A stretch of 64,000 nt of DNA from Terfezia claveryi. Lineage: Eukaryota > Ascomycota > Pezizomycetes > Pezizales > Pezizaceae. The stretch lies in contig WHUX01000123.1 of assembly GCA_015179025.1 (NCBI GenBank), positions 98,670 through 162,669 of the forward strand. Reading direction: 5' to 3'. Position numbers and translations under genes: made by a program. The notes beneath the pieces were generated by a model. That model was not told where the DNA came from. It saw only the letters and a program-made list of their open reading frames with translations, and searched no databases. Of this stretch, positions 47,201 to 58,514 are shown piece by piece (the first letter of the stretch is position 1; the number at the start of each line of letters is the position of its first letter).

Positions 47201-50200
47201 GCAGGGATCGGCCTACCGTCTCTAGAATTCAAGATCCAGGGGGAGGAATAGTGGCAGTTACTGAGGTGCTAAGGGAGGTGTCAACCGTCAATAGAAGATG
47301 GAGAGTGGTGAAGGAGGATAGTAATAGGAAATGTTTCTGCTGCAGATTGTGGAAAAATTGCCATGATATTAAGCCTGTATGTGCAGAAGAGTGTATTTGT
47401 GAGTGTCCAGTGGAGCAAGGGAGAGGGACGAGTAAAATAGGGGTAGAGGAAGTTGAGGATGAGCAAAAAGGGGGGAAGCTGGAGGGGAAGAAGTATGATA
47501 TTCAGGACTATGGGGAAACTGAAGAGAAGCAGGGAGAAAAGACAAATGAGGTAGTAGTAGGGGGAGTAGAACAAGAGCGAACAAAAGAAAGTGAAGGGAA
47601 GAAGAGACAGCTAGATAGATATCATCATGAAGAAAGGGAAAATGGGAATCTGGGAGACAGGTGGTCAGTCTGGGAAGGGGCAAATCAAGAAGGGGAATCG
47701 GAATGGAGAAGAGTGGAAGAGGAGAGGAAATTATCGAGGAAACAGACAGAAGCCATAACAAAGAAAGCATGGGAGGAAGAGCAACGGCATTGGATATGTC
47801 GGAAGTGGGTAGCTAATGGTGATAAAGTGTGGAAGCAAGGAAGGTGTGGAAGATATGATTGCGGTATATGTGGGAAAATTCGAGTGGATAATGGTGAGCA
47901 AGAGGAATTTATCGGACAAGAAGTACAATCTCAGTGGATGATGGAGTTCCTCAGAATGGTACAATTAACAGAAGGGGAGGAAGTTATTGCAGTAGAGGAG
48001 AAAAAGCAGAAGGGGTCGAGGAGGGAAGTAGAAAAGCAACTACTAAAACAGCAATTGGACCGAGAAAAGATAGAGATGACAACGATTACAAGTGGAAGTA
48101 TTACTCGGGAAACAGAAGAGGAACAGGCATTTGGAGCAGCGGTAGGATTTCTGACAGCGAGGAGACCAGTAGAATATCGAAGAAAACTATATGATGGTGA
48201 TATGGGGATAGTAGAAGAATGGATAGAGAAGGAAAAGGCAGAGGGGATGATCGGGGATTATGAGATGAATATGGAGCAGAAAGAACAAGTAAAAAGGCTG
48301 ATATACACATGGAGGGATATATTTGTCATCGATCCAGAGAAAATGCCAGTTACGGATTTGGTGGTACACACGATCCCGACGTATGCAGCCGCTCGACCGG
48401 TAAGAGCAAAAGAAATGATCTATACACCAAGGGAAGTGAGATGGCAGCAAGAGAATATCCCACGACTGATCAAATCGGGGATGATCAGTTATTGTGACAG
48501 CCCATGGTCTGCACAAACGAAGCATCCTGTGAAAAAAGACTTGAATTTGAGAATGGTAAATGTATTCTGCCCGATCAATAATGCAACAATCAAGTCAAAT
48601 TACCCAATGAGACGGGTTGAACCGATAGTGAATACGTTATCACAACCAAAGTACGCAGAAGGACCTAAGTTTCAGGCAGATGCAGTCAACGGCTATTACG
48701 CAATCCCATTATGGAGGCCTCACCGATACAAAACAGCTTTTAGCTGTTCGATGGGACAATTCTGCTATAATGTGATGGGACAGGGTCTGGCAGGAGGTCC
48801 ACATTCATATGCAAGACTAAAAGACATCACAATGGGAAGCATCCCGGAACCATATCCTGAGAAGAGTATCGCCGGAGATCATTCAGAGGAAGGCTGGGCA
48901 CTAGAGTACTTCATGGATGATGATTATGAAGCAGCTATAGGGTTCGAACAAATGTTCGACCTGCTACATAATAACTATTTCCCACGGATTGTCTGGGCGA
49001 GGCTGACTCTGAAGCCGACGAAAACAATATTCTTTGCAAGGATGCTTGAATTACTTGGGCATGAGCTGGGACTGCGAGGCCTTCGCCCATCAATAGATAA
49101 AGTAGCAAGAATAAGGGATTATCCAGTACCGATGAATGAGGTGGAGTTGGATGGATTTCTGTTTATGACTACGTTCTTGAAGAGATTTATACCAGGGAGG
49201 GCGGAACATGCCAGAATAATGAAAGAGGCAGTAGAAATAACAGTTATCAAGGATGAGGAGGGGAAGAGCAAAAAGAAACATACTAGACAGAAAACTGGCT
49301 GGAACTGGGGAAAGAAGCAGCAGGAATCGTTCGACTTCGTTAAGAAAGCAATAGTGGAGAATGCTTCAATAGGAGGGGATGCTAACAGACAATACCATGT
49401 TGCATGCGATGCTTCAAGTACAGGAATAGGAGGAGTGGTGTTACAGTTCAGAACAAGACCAGTCGGAACAGTAATAACAAAAGAGAATTTCGGAGATGTA
49501 GGGATTGTAATGTACATATCGCAGCGGTTGTCAGATGCAGAAACTCGATATTTGAATACAGAAAGGGAGGGACTAGCTGTACTAAGGTGTCTCGAGGAAG
49601 GGAGATGGTTGTTATCGGGGTCACCATATCCAGTGAAAGTATATACAGATCATTCAGCGTTACTGAGTATCTTGAGAGGAGATGGAGCGACACACAAAGG
49701 CAGAATAACGTCGTGGCTCGTTCGATTATCAGAATATGATGTGGAGTATCATCATATAAAAGGGCAAGAGAATGGGATTGCAGATGGACTCTCAAGAATG
49801 CCGAGGAGAGGTATGAGCACTCCAGGGAAGGGGTTCGAAAGCTGGGAAGATGTAGCACTGGTATCGGGAGAAGAGGATAGAGGCAGGAAGGTAGAGGGGG
49901 TCAAAGAAGATTCATGGGAAAAATGGAGGAAGGAAGACTGGTACAAGCATATTATTGAGTATAAAACAACAGGAAGAATAGAAGGGTTGGAGAATGATAA
50001 GATAATGAGAAAGACAAAATTACAAGCAGGGAGGTATATCCTGGTGGAAAAGTGCGACGATACTGGAGGAATGTTATTGTGGAAAGAGAAGTCAGGGAAA
50101 GTAGCGAGGTGTATCACAGAGGAGGAAGTGAGTAACATATTGAAGCGGTATCACGACTGTCATGGACATTTCTCAGGAGGGATTATGATGAGGAATATGG

Positions 50201-51250
50201 AAGGGAGATACTACTGGCCATCAAGATATAGAGATATCTACAGTTACACAGCGGAATGCGACTCATGCCAAAGGTTCGGACCATTGAGACCATCGAAGGA
50301 ATTAAAGCCGATATTTAACCTACAACCAATGGATATGGTGGGAATGGATTACATTGGTCCAATTAACCCTGCAGGAAGGTCGACAGGAAGCAAGTATGTG
50401 TTGATTGTGGTGGATTATTTCTCGAGATTTTGTTCGCAGAGGCGGTGAAAGCAGCGGACGGAGAATCAGTATTGCAGGTGCTTGCACGGATTGCAGTGAT
50501 TATGGGGTGGCCGAGGGCAGTATATTGTGATAATGCAAGCTACTTTGTCAAAGGGCGGGTACCAGGAGAGTTGAAAGCAAAGGGAGTTCTATTATTCCTA
50601 GCACCGATCACGAACCCATCGTCAGTGGGATTGGCAGAAAGGTATGTCCAAATGGTTCTGATGGGACTGCGAACTATACTGCATGGTGAAGGGAAACCCT
50701 TATGTGAGTGGACACATATCTGGCTGCAGTGGTATTCTCAATCAATACGAGGGTTATACGAGTTCACGGATATACACCAGCACAACTATTTATGGGATTC
50801 AATCCTCGGGCAACAATAGAGGATCTCACAGCGAGAGAATGTATGGCAGAACCGGTATTGAGAGAGCATGCAGATGATTGGATGAATGAACAAAAAAAGG
50901 AATCATGGGTTCAGGAAGATAATTTGGTAGATAGAAGTGATAGAAATTATGGATGGCATTGGTGGGTAAACATGGCACAAATAGAAGAGATGAGAGAGCA
51001 CACTAGAGAGCGAGTCCTGGTGGAACGGGAGAATGGTGGAACGAGACAAGGAACGGAAGAAGGGTTATGAACCGCAAGAAGGAGATTTGGTATATTGAGG
51101 AGATTCGCAGTAGATAAAGATAAGGGAAAGAAACTGGAGACTAGGTGGGAAGGCCCATATCAGGTGAAGAGGGTGGGATTCTCAGGGGTATCGGTAGTGT
51201 TGGGAGATATTGTGACGGGAAAGCTAAAGGAAGATATTCTTTTGATGCAG
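47104..51250 (+). pseudogene. Pol polyprotein (RT, RNase H, integrase), frame broken in integrase
   Basis: The frame is open from 47104 to 50448 (about 1,110 codons) and covers an N-terminal charged region with Cys-rich clusters, reverse transcriptase, RNase H (HVACDASSTGIGGVVLQ; YTDHSALLSIL) and the start of integrase (zinc motif H...H...CDSCQR; catalytic Asp in DMVGMDYIGP). The RT active site reads YFMDDDYEAA, a Phe variant of YxDD followed by a third Asp. Integrase then continues in other frames: 50430-50819 (YCDNASYFV), about 50708-51070 (VHGYTPAQLFMGF), and a C-terminal tail to a stop at 51248-51250. The frame changes coincide with short runs at 50428-50431 (T), 50710-50711 (G) and 51095-51096 (T), and probably with an A run near 51034. 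There is no ATG at the ORF start, consistent with expression by frameshift. Confidence 0.8.
47179..47223 (+). promoter_or_regulatory. Candidate -1 programmed frameshift signal (gag/pol)
   Basis: In the gag frame the sequence reads G GGA AAA (47179-47185), a canonical X-XXY-YYZ slippery heptamer. After a 4-nt spacer comes an inverted repeat. AGAGAC (47190-47195) pairs with GTCTCT (47218-47223), and GTAGGC (47197-47202) pairs with GCCTAC (47211-47216). There is one T/C mismatch between the two segments and an 8-nt loop. The gag stop TAG (47198-47200) is in the stem. The pol frame is exactly -1 to gag and open from 47104, so a slip here would yield Gag-Pol. Confidence 0.72.
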
Positions 51251-51564
51251 TAAAACTATACACAGTGAAGGAAAGGGATAAAGGGGAAAGGGTACCAATT
51301 GGTGAAGCACAGTGGTTGGGAAGGGACGCTCGACGAGAGTGTAATCTGGTGGGCTGAAAAAGTGGTGTTGTATGCTGCTTCGTGTGGTTGCGTACTGTGG
51401 GCTTCATTGTCTGTTTTGTTCCTTGTGTTGTTGACTGCTGGTGATGGGATTGCTGAATTTTGTTTTCTACTGATTGCTCGTGATGTTGGCGCAGTATATA
51501 GACGTGTGGCTGAGCTGAGGTTGAATACGCGGGGCGTATTATAAAAAGACTGTGGGGGTGAGTC

Positions 51565-51717
51565 TGTGGAGCAGGAATCGGTAATAGCTAAAATTACCCA
51601 ATGAAGTAACGCGAGCTAGACTTTCATGTATATAGCTAGATTGGCTCGACCTTATGTCGATCACAGAACCTTCATCTCACGGTCACAGAAATAGATACCT
51701 GGCTCTTCTCTCCCACA
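51565..51717 (+). repeat. 3' LTR of the gypsy element
   Basis: 153 bp, TG...CA ends, 151/153 identical to the 5' LTR. It ends only 256 bp before the likely start codon of the MFS gene. Confidence 0.92.
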
Positions 51718-51973
51718 CTATCCAAGGCACGAGGGTTATCCCATGCTCATGGCGGTTCATGCCGGGCCCGGTGGAAGTGGGTCTGTTTTGTTATATATAT
51801 ATATTTATAATTCTGAGCCGGCAATGGCGGAACATTGTAACTGTGACATAGGGCTGGGTCCAGCAGCAGCACAAACGGCACACTTTTTGCCGACGTCCGA
51901 GCCTGGTATCGATGTTGAGGGCGACGTCAATTCTGAGTTTTCAGATCTAAGAATTCTGAGCTGGAGTACACAA

Positions 51974-54009
51974 ATGGCTGGAATCAAGAAGGAAATTGGA
52001 AAACGGTCAGACCATGGGGTTGAAAGAGGGGATATTGACCTTTGGACACCGCTGGAGACGAAGACCCCGTATGCAATTAAGCAGCTGCTCGAAGATGGAA
52101 GAAAAGTGGTCATGTTTGCGCCTAATGACCAGGAAAACCCATTTAATTGGTCTTTGGTGAGTAATTCTGGTGCTGAGGACCAAATATCAATATATACAGT
52201 ATATACTGATGGATTTATTCTAGAAAATGAAAACCTGGATTACTATCCTCGGCATATTCCAAGTGTCGAACAGTACATTCGCATCCTCAATGCCTAGCGG
52301 GGCAACTAGCGAAATTGCCGACGAATTTGGACTCCAAATGGGCTCTCCTGTGTTCACATTACCGATTTCCATGTTTATTGCGGGGTATATCTTTGGCCCA
52401 CTCTTTCTCTCGCCGTTGAGTGAGTTTTACGGTAGGAAATATTTGAGTATATACCCGGTGATTTGGTATAATATTTGGACTCTGGCATGTGCTGTTGCAC
52501 CGAATATGCCTGCATTATTGGTATTTCGGTTTCTGAGTGGGTTAGGTGCCAGTGCGCCATTGAGTGTTACGGGGGGAATGTATGCGGATATTTGGAAGGA
52601 TCCGGTTGTGAGAGGAAGATGTGAGTTCATACTCGCTGGGTTTGTAGAGAGGACTGTACTGAATTTTGGAATGTTACAACATAGGCATTGCTATATTCTG
52701 CGCAGCAACTATGGTTGGCCCAGTCGTTTCACCCATCATCAGCGGCTTCGTCTCGGTTTCATACTTGACCTGGAAGTTCTGCTTCTGGATTTTACTCATT
52801 GTCGGAGTGGCCACGCTGATTCCGCAAATTTTTTGGCTGCCAGAAACGTTCGGCCCAATTTTGCTTATAGATAAAGCGAAGCGGTTGAGGGCCGAGACTG
52901 GGGATGATTCCTTTGTTGCGCCGGCCGAATTGGAAGATCGGTCTGTGGGGAAGATGTTGAAGCTTACACTCACCCGGCCGCTGGAGATGTTATTCACAGA
53001 AGCAATTGTGGCGGCTATAAGTTTGTATCTTGCGTTTGTATATGGGACCTTTTACATGACCTTCCAGAGCTATCCCATCATATTCCAAGGTGAGGCCCAT
53101 CTCTTTAGCTTGATTCTCTACATTGCCCGAGTCGTCAACTAACCATTGTTCAGGTGTCTACGGTTTCTCCCCGGGCATCGCGGGGCTAGCATTCCTTCCA
53201 ATATGTATCGGCTCCAGCATCGCTTGTCTCGCTGTGATCCTCTGGGACGAATACCTTCTCCGCCGTAGTCGGACCTCCAACTCTGGCCCCTTCTCCGGCG
53301 AATACCGGCGCCTCCCACTCGCAGCCATGGGCGGGCTAACATACATTATCGGCCTCTTCTGGCTCGGCTGGACCGGAAGCATCAACATCCTTTGGATCAT
53401 TCCAATGCTTTCAGGGATTATGTTCGGCCTAGGCCTCTCCCTAGTGTTTATGACTTGTCTGAATTATATCACGGACGCGTATACAGTGTACGCCGCAAGT
53501 GCGTTAGCGGCGAGTAGTATGAGTCGGAGTGTATTTGGCGCGGCGTTGCCCGTGGCGGCGAGGAGGATGTATGCGAGTCTGGGGGTTGGGTGGGCGACAA
53601 GCTGTATGGGATTTGTGGCAATTGTGTTGGGGTGTGTGCCGTTTATTTTAATGAAGTATGGTAGGTTGATATACATACTTTATTATCTACCGACTTTGAC
53701 TAATGCATCAATCTAGGCCAGCAAATCCGGGATAGCTCAAAGTTCTGCATGTACCTAAAATCCCTCGAGACGAAAGAACTCCTGGAGGAGGAAGCTCGCG
53801 TGGCGAGTATGGCTGCGTCAAAGGCGGCGAGTAGAGCTGTATCGAGAGCACCTTCGCTAAGAACCCATGATGAAGAGAGCGGGCTTGGGGCCACAACAAT
53901 TCCATTTTCTGAAGCACCGACGGTTTCAGGCTCGGGGCTGGAGGATACCGGTAGTGAGGTCCATACCCATGAAGAAATAGTGGAGTCAATTGCGAAGGAG
54001 ATTAAATGA
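51974..54009 (+). CDS. Major facilitator superfamily transporter (DHA1-like, 12 spans)
   Basis: Predicted 594-aa proton-coupled drug/polyamine-type antiporter. Exons 51974-52156, 52224-52620, 52685-53089, 53154-53660 and 53717-54009. ENPFNWSL before the first span is the usual lead-in (NPxNW) of this MFS branch. LFLSPLSEFYGRKYL is the loop 2-3 signature, and FRFLSGLGASAPLSVTGGMYADIW matches spans 4-5. IFWLPETFGPILLIDKAKRLR is the hallmark at the end of span 6 and start of the central loop. The C-terminal tail is Ala/Ser-rich, then acidic. The start MAGIKKEIGK gives a 61-residue N-tail, typical for the group; the frame is open to 51824 (MAEHCNC) and further. The 3' LTR of the retrotransposon ends 256 bp upstream, so its promoter has been displaced or replaced. 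Confidence 0.86.
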
Positions 54010-54968
54010 AAATACTTCAAAAGGGCGGGGGTACTGTCATTTTTTTTTTTTTTTTTTTTTGGGGGGGGGCTCAAAGATACCCGGTTTTTGTTTTTAATTT
54101 TTGATTTTTTATATATATTTTCTTCGGCAGTGGAATTATGGAATCGGATAATACATATTGGGGAATCAATAACAAGAGGTGTTAGACGGGAAATGCAAAT
54201 AAAGTTATAAGGACAAAAAGAAAAAGAAATGTTCAAAGTGGGTTTCTTCATGTCGATATAATATATATATATTTTCTATACAGCTATGGCGTTTTATTTC
54301 ATTTCATTTCTTTTCTTTTTTTTTTTTTTTTTTTTTTTTCTTCTTTTCTTTTATTCTTTATTTCTCTCAGCCCATTAATTGGTTTTTACCCCAAAATCTT
54401 TTCCTTTTTCTGTTCTCTTGGTTGATGTAAGAAAAAAAAAAAAAAAGGTCAAATTCTAACGAAATTATGTTGGGGGGGGGGGGGAAAGAAAAAAAAAAGT
54501 TAACTTGCGTAATATAAAAAATAATAAAAAATGCCCTCTTGTATTCGATATGCAAAATTAGTAAATGAAAGAAGAATTATATATGTACTGTCAGCGTAAA
54601 TGCATCTCTGCGATCAAGCTGTGCTACCCAAACACAAAGCATTACCCTGAATCCAGGCATATTCACACCTACGAGGCTAAGAGAACACGTGCATGGCTAG
54701 TCTTGTGATAACGTATTGCTTACAATTTACAAGCGACACTACACAAAATGGTTATACTAATACAGCTGATTTTAACGGTAAACTGATGATATAGTACATA
54801 GATGAGCGAGCTTCAGGGCGTAGCCAATGAACAAAATACTAAATCTAAAAAATCTAAAACAGATAATTGCTCTCCATGGTATCGTATCAGGCCATTCACA
54901 GAGACTGCCACCTATTCACCATCAAGCATGTAGCACAGTGAACCCTGGCATCCTCTCCTAACCTCCTC
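54010..54968. other. Intergenic region with long T, A and G runs
   Basis: No gene. A T run at about 54041-54060 is followed by G; a T run lies at about 54317-54339, an A run at about 54431-54446, and a G run at about 54473-54484. It is the shared 3' flank of the MFS gene (plus) and the chromodomain gene (minus). Confidence 0.6.
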
Positions 54969-57258
54969 TCAAGCGTTCCTCTCAAACTCCTGCACCAAAC
55001 TCTTGCTCCCCTTCAGATTCCCTATTGGCTCCCACGTACACTGGTCCACCGGGTACCCCTCCCATTTCACAAGATACAACTTCTCCCCCTGATCCTCTTG
55101 AACCCCAATATCTTCTCCACGGTATAATCCTCCTGGTCGACAAAGTCCTCATAGTCTCCGGGGTTAAAGCCAGGATGGATACCGACCATCTTAATTTCCT
55201 CGACCGACGATGCCGACCAAGAAGAAATAGATTTTCCTTTTATAGACGATGCTTTGCTGGACGATGAATTGGGCTTTGTGTTGCCATTAAGGGTTGGAAA
55301 GGTGGTAATATGGGCTTGGCAGTTGGGGTGTATATTTGGATGATGCTGGGGTTTTAGTTTGAGCGGAAGTTTTAGTGCTACTGCCGTAGAATGAACCTGC
55401 ATTTAGTGGGGCGAAGGACATCTTGCTTGGTACGGAGAAGAATTGTTTGATTGGTGTAACTACTGTTCTCGATGGTAGTGTTTTTGAAGATGGAAGCTTG
55501 CACACGATTGTGGTGGAAGGGAGATCCAATTTGTCTCCACTGACTGCTCTATGTTTCTCCGGGGCTTGAACATTCGAGGTGCTCTTCGAGGATGATGATG
55601 TATCCTTCGTAGAAGTGAAAGAAGCAATCGAGGAGGAACCTGAGGTATGTGATAAGATACCAGCGTAAGGTGATGAAGGAGGGAGTTGTGGGGTGAGGCA
55701 GAGTCTTTCAGTTGCTTTCCCACTGCTATAATCTTCTCAGGACTCTCGAACCGCTTTAGCATCGATGTTATAGGAAGTTGGTGAGGTTTTCTCGGGGCTG
55801 AAGACGAGAGAGCCTTGGCATTCGGGGGGGCAAGCTTCACTCTCGACGGAGAGAAGGGGAGAGAAGATTTCTTCTGGGAGGAGTGATTCTTGTTCAGTGT
55901 TTGGGGGGTCTTCCGTTTTAATGAGAAATTGTGGCCGGGCTTGAATGCACTGGGGCGTCAATTGGGGAGTCGATTTCATCCTCATCTTCCGTTTGGGAGG
56001 AATGGATAGCGGGTTTCATGAGGATGGTTTGTGGACGGTCGTTTGTCACAGGCATGGGAGTCTCCTCACGAGAAGGTATAGTTGCAAGCTGTGCGGCAAG
56101 TTCATCTTCGTACGTGGTTTGCGTCTCTCCGGCTTCTTCAACATACCTTTCCTCCTCCTCAACCCCTCCTCGATGCAGCATTTTCTCTGCTTTATCAATA
56201 GGCAATTCCCGATGCCAAAACTCGGAATAACTCCGCTCATCACCACGTTCCACTGACGACGCTCCATCCAGCGGCGTATCCACATCTGTGATTTTTGTCC
56301 GTATCCTTGGTCTTCCCGAGGTCTCACTGCTTTATACCCAGGCGAGCTTGTTCTTGATTTCGGTGGCCGCCCTCTTTTCCTGGCACCAGCTCGTTCTCCC
56401 AATCTCATCTGCATTCGCATCCCTCTTTGCTCTGGTGCCAATCTCGCTTTTGCCTGCTTCTGTTCTGGTAACCAATCTCGTTCGTATGCAAACGTCCCGC
56501 CACTTGGTGCACCCCCGGGGTAATCTGGGTCGTCATCGTATATCGTTTCGGGATTTCGGTTATCCTTAAAGTAGTCGTTTTCTAGCTTTTCGAGATCATC
56601 TTCGGAAATATATTCGTAGATTGAAGAAACGGGGACCTAGAAACAAGCCGAACGTGACGTAAGAAAAAAGTTCGCCAACTGTCAACTAGAGTGAGGAACG
56701 AGTACTTCTGCTGTATGCCCATCCCTCCATGTTATCTGATATACCACCTCCCAGCTGGTGCAGTTATGCGTGCTACTGATTGCACGGTAAACTCCTGGGG
56801 GTTAAAGAAGAATTCTTCTTCCGGATCCACTACTTATGGACACAGCCCTTGTAAGCAATAAGATCCGGCATTTCATAGATCTTCCACTAGGTACCTTGTC
56901 TCGTAACAATCTCAACGGCCTGGAGCATCCACCGTTTCTTGGGCTTAGGAGGTGGGGGTGGGTTGATTGTGAAACTTGTGAGACGTGTTATCGAGGGCAC
57001 GCGCTCTCCATGCCCGCCGGAGCCGGAGGTATGCATGATTCCGGAGGATTCAAGACTAGAATTTGCTGAGTTGATATGGGATTCCTCAGTTGGGAGGCGC
57101 TGGGTTTGAAAAAATAATTTTTGACGTGTTTGATGATGCTTTGGTGGTGGTGGTGGTGGCATCAACAAGGGGCATTTTGGGGCATTGGATTGGGGATGAT
57201 ATGTATCCCAGGATCCATCACAGATGACAGTAGAAATGCCTTGGCACTGAAAAAGCAT
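54969..57258 (-). pseudogene. Chromodomain/AT-hook protein gene with interrupted frame
   Basis: Minus-strand coding pieces read as one protein only with frame changes. N-terminal part 57258-56887 is Pro-rich (PPPPPPKHHQ, then TINPPPPPKPKKRW). The piece starting VDPEEEFFFNPQEFTVQSV shifts frame before WEVVYQITWRDGHTAE. A later piece has IYEYISEDDLEKLEND and an AT-hook, RKRGRPPKSR, followed by Ser/Thr-rich segments in several frames. At the C-terminus VDQEDYTVEKIL (about 55110-55150) is followed, one base out of phase, by GEKLYLVKWEGYPVDQCTWEP, the heart of a chromodomain, ending EFERNA at the stop 54969. At least four junctions fit neither one frame nor a good intron; the last lies at a C run (55103-55106, plus strand). 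It could be a decayed gene or a real gene with sequence errors. Confidence 0.6.
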
Positions 57259-57721
57259 TCAGAAAAAGTAATTCATATCAACCTAAAAAAGTCTAAAGAA
57301 TAATAAATCAATATATTAAAAAATTCAAAACTTACTATATAGATTAAATAATATTGCTATTTATTTTAGCAAACAATTATCTAAAATATAAATTATATAT
57401 AATATGATTTATATATATATATACTTTGATTCCATTATAGTATTTTAAGTAGTTATAAGACTCTTTTTTATATCATTTAAGTATTATAAATGTTTTAACA
57501 TTATAAACCTCTTATAAAAAATATCTACTGTACTTAATAGATTTAGTAGCTTTTTGCTACCTCGGCACCATGTTCTGCCAAGCCCCGCCACCGCCACGCC
57601 TTTTGAGCCTCCCAAACTAACAAATTTCGTCACATTCGCAATTCTCTTCACAATTGATTCCAACTACACATCCGCAACCATCGAATCGGCCCCGCAAGTA
57701 GACGGCAAGATCACAGCTATA
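57259..57721. other. Promoter-side spacer with an AT-rich island
   Basis: 463 bp between the divergent chromodomain gene and PAM17. Positions about 57295-57545 are almost entirely A and T (several TATATA runs), a sharp composition change from both flanks. No gene seen. Confidence 0.6.
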
Positions 57722-58514
57722 ATGTTACTCCCCCCTGCTGTACCAATCTTCCGTTCGGCAGCTTCCAGATGTGCTCCCCTCCTTACTAGATCCTCCGTAA
57801 CGGCAGCTATCCCAAAATACATTCCCAAGGTTTTACCGAAACCTCCTGTTTTCACACCAACAAAGCCAACCCAATTGCTCTTCCGTCGGCATGCGTCCTC
57901 CAACACCACTACAGTGGCAAGCTCCACAGTCAACGCTACACCAATAACTAATCGTGCCCACCCCGAGCTTATCTCCTGGGAACAGTTTTTTCAACCTTCG
58001 CCGTACTCGCCGCCGATATCATCGTGTCTGCTCGATCATTTCAGCTCTGTTAGCTACTGGTGCTGGAGCTGGATTTTTGGGAAATATTGAGGTGGACACA
58101 ATGCCAGCGTTGTTCGGTTTGGATATGTTAACGTTGTTTGGGTTGGCGATTGTGGGGTGTGGTGCTTTGGGTTGGTTAATGGGACCGGCAGTGGGAGGAG
58201 TCCTGTTTAAGGCGATGAATAGGAAGGCTGTGCTGGGAATGGTGGAGGTGAGATATACAGCCTCTTCTATCTCTCGGGCGTGGGGATTTGTTTTCTGTCA
58301 GAACCAATTCTAGAGGAGCTCATAGCTGATACCCGCACAGAGAGAAAAGCAGTTCTTCCAGCATATCAAGAGAAACCGTGTGGACCCCAGTAACCACAGC
58401 TTCTCCAATCCCGTCCCCGACTACTATGGCGAGAAAATTGGCAGCTTGAAAGAGTACAGGCAATGGCTCCGAGACCAGCGGATATACAACCGAAAGAGGG
58501 AGACCTTTTTGTAG
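57722..58514 (+). CDS. PAM17: PAM17, presequence-translocase motor subunit (one apparent frameshift)
   Basis: Predicted 232-aa mitochondrial inner-membrane protein of the TIM23 import motor. Exons 57722-58247 and 58341-58514. The N-terminal about 65 residues are a basic, Ser/Thr-rich presequence. ELISWEQFF is followed, one base out of phase, by [19 protein letters not shown], the conserved Pam17 core. Two membrane helices follow ([40 protein letters not shown]), and after the intron the diagnostic [20 protein letters not shown] and [11 protein letters not shown]. The break lies at six Ts, 57986-57991, where five would keep the frame. The rest, including splice phase and stop, is perfect, so an inserted T in the sequence is more likely than loss of a conserved gene. 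Confidence 0.85.

Larger units (their letters stand above)
43933..51717 (+). mobile_element. Ty3/gypsy-type LTR retrotransposon, near full length
   Basis: 7,785-bp element with 153-bp LTRs that start TGTGGAGCAGG and end in CA. The two LTRs differ at two positions only, implying recent insertion. The order Gag, protease, reverse transcriptase, RNase H, integrase is that of Ty3/gypsy. A candidate primer-binding site starts TGGCGACCACACC two bases after the 5' LTR. A purine-rich tract (GTGGGGGTGAG, about 51552-51562) precedes the 3' LTR. The flanking pentamers (AATAC left, CTATC right) do not match, so no target duplication is evident. Gag-protease is intact. The pol frame is open to mid-integrase and then broken by several single-base length changes. 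Confidence 0.92.
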
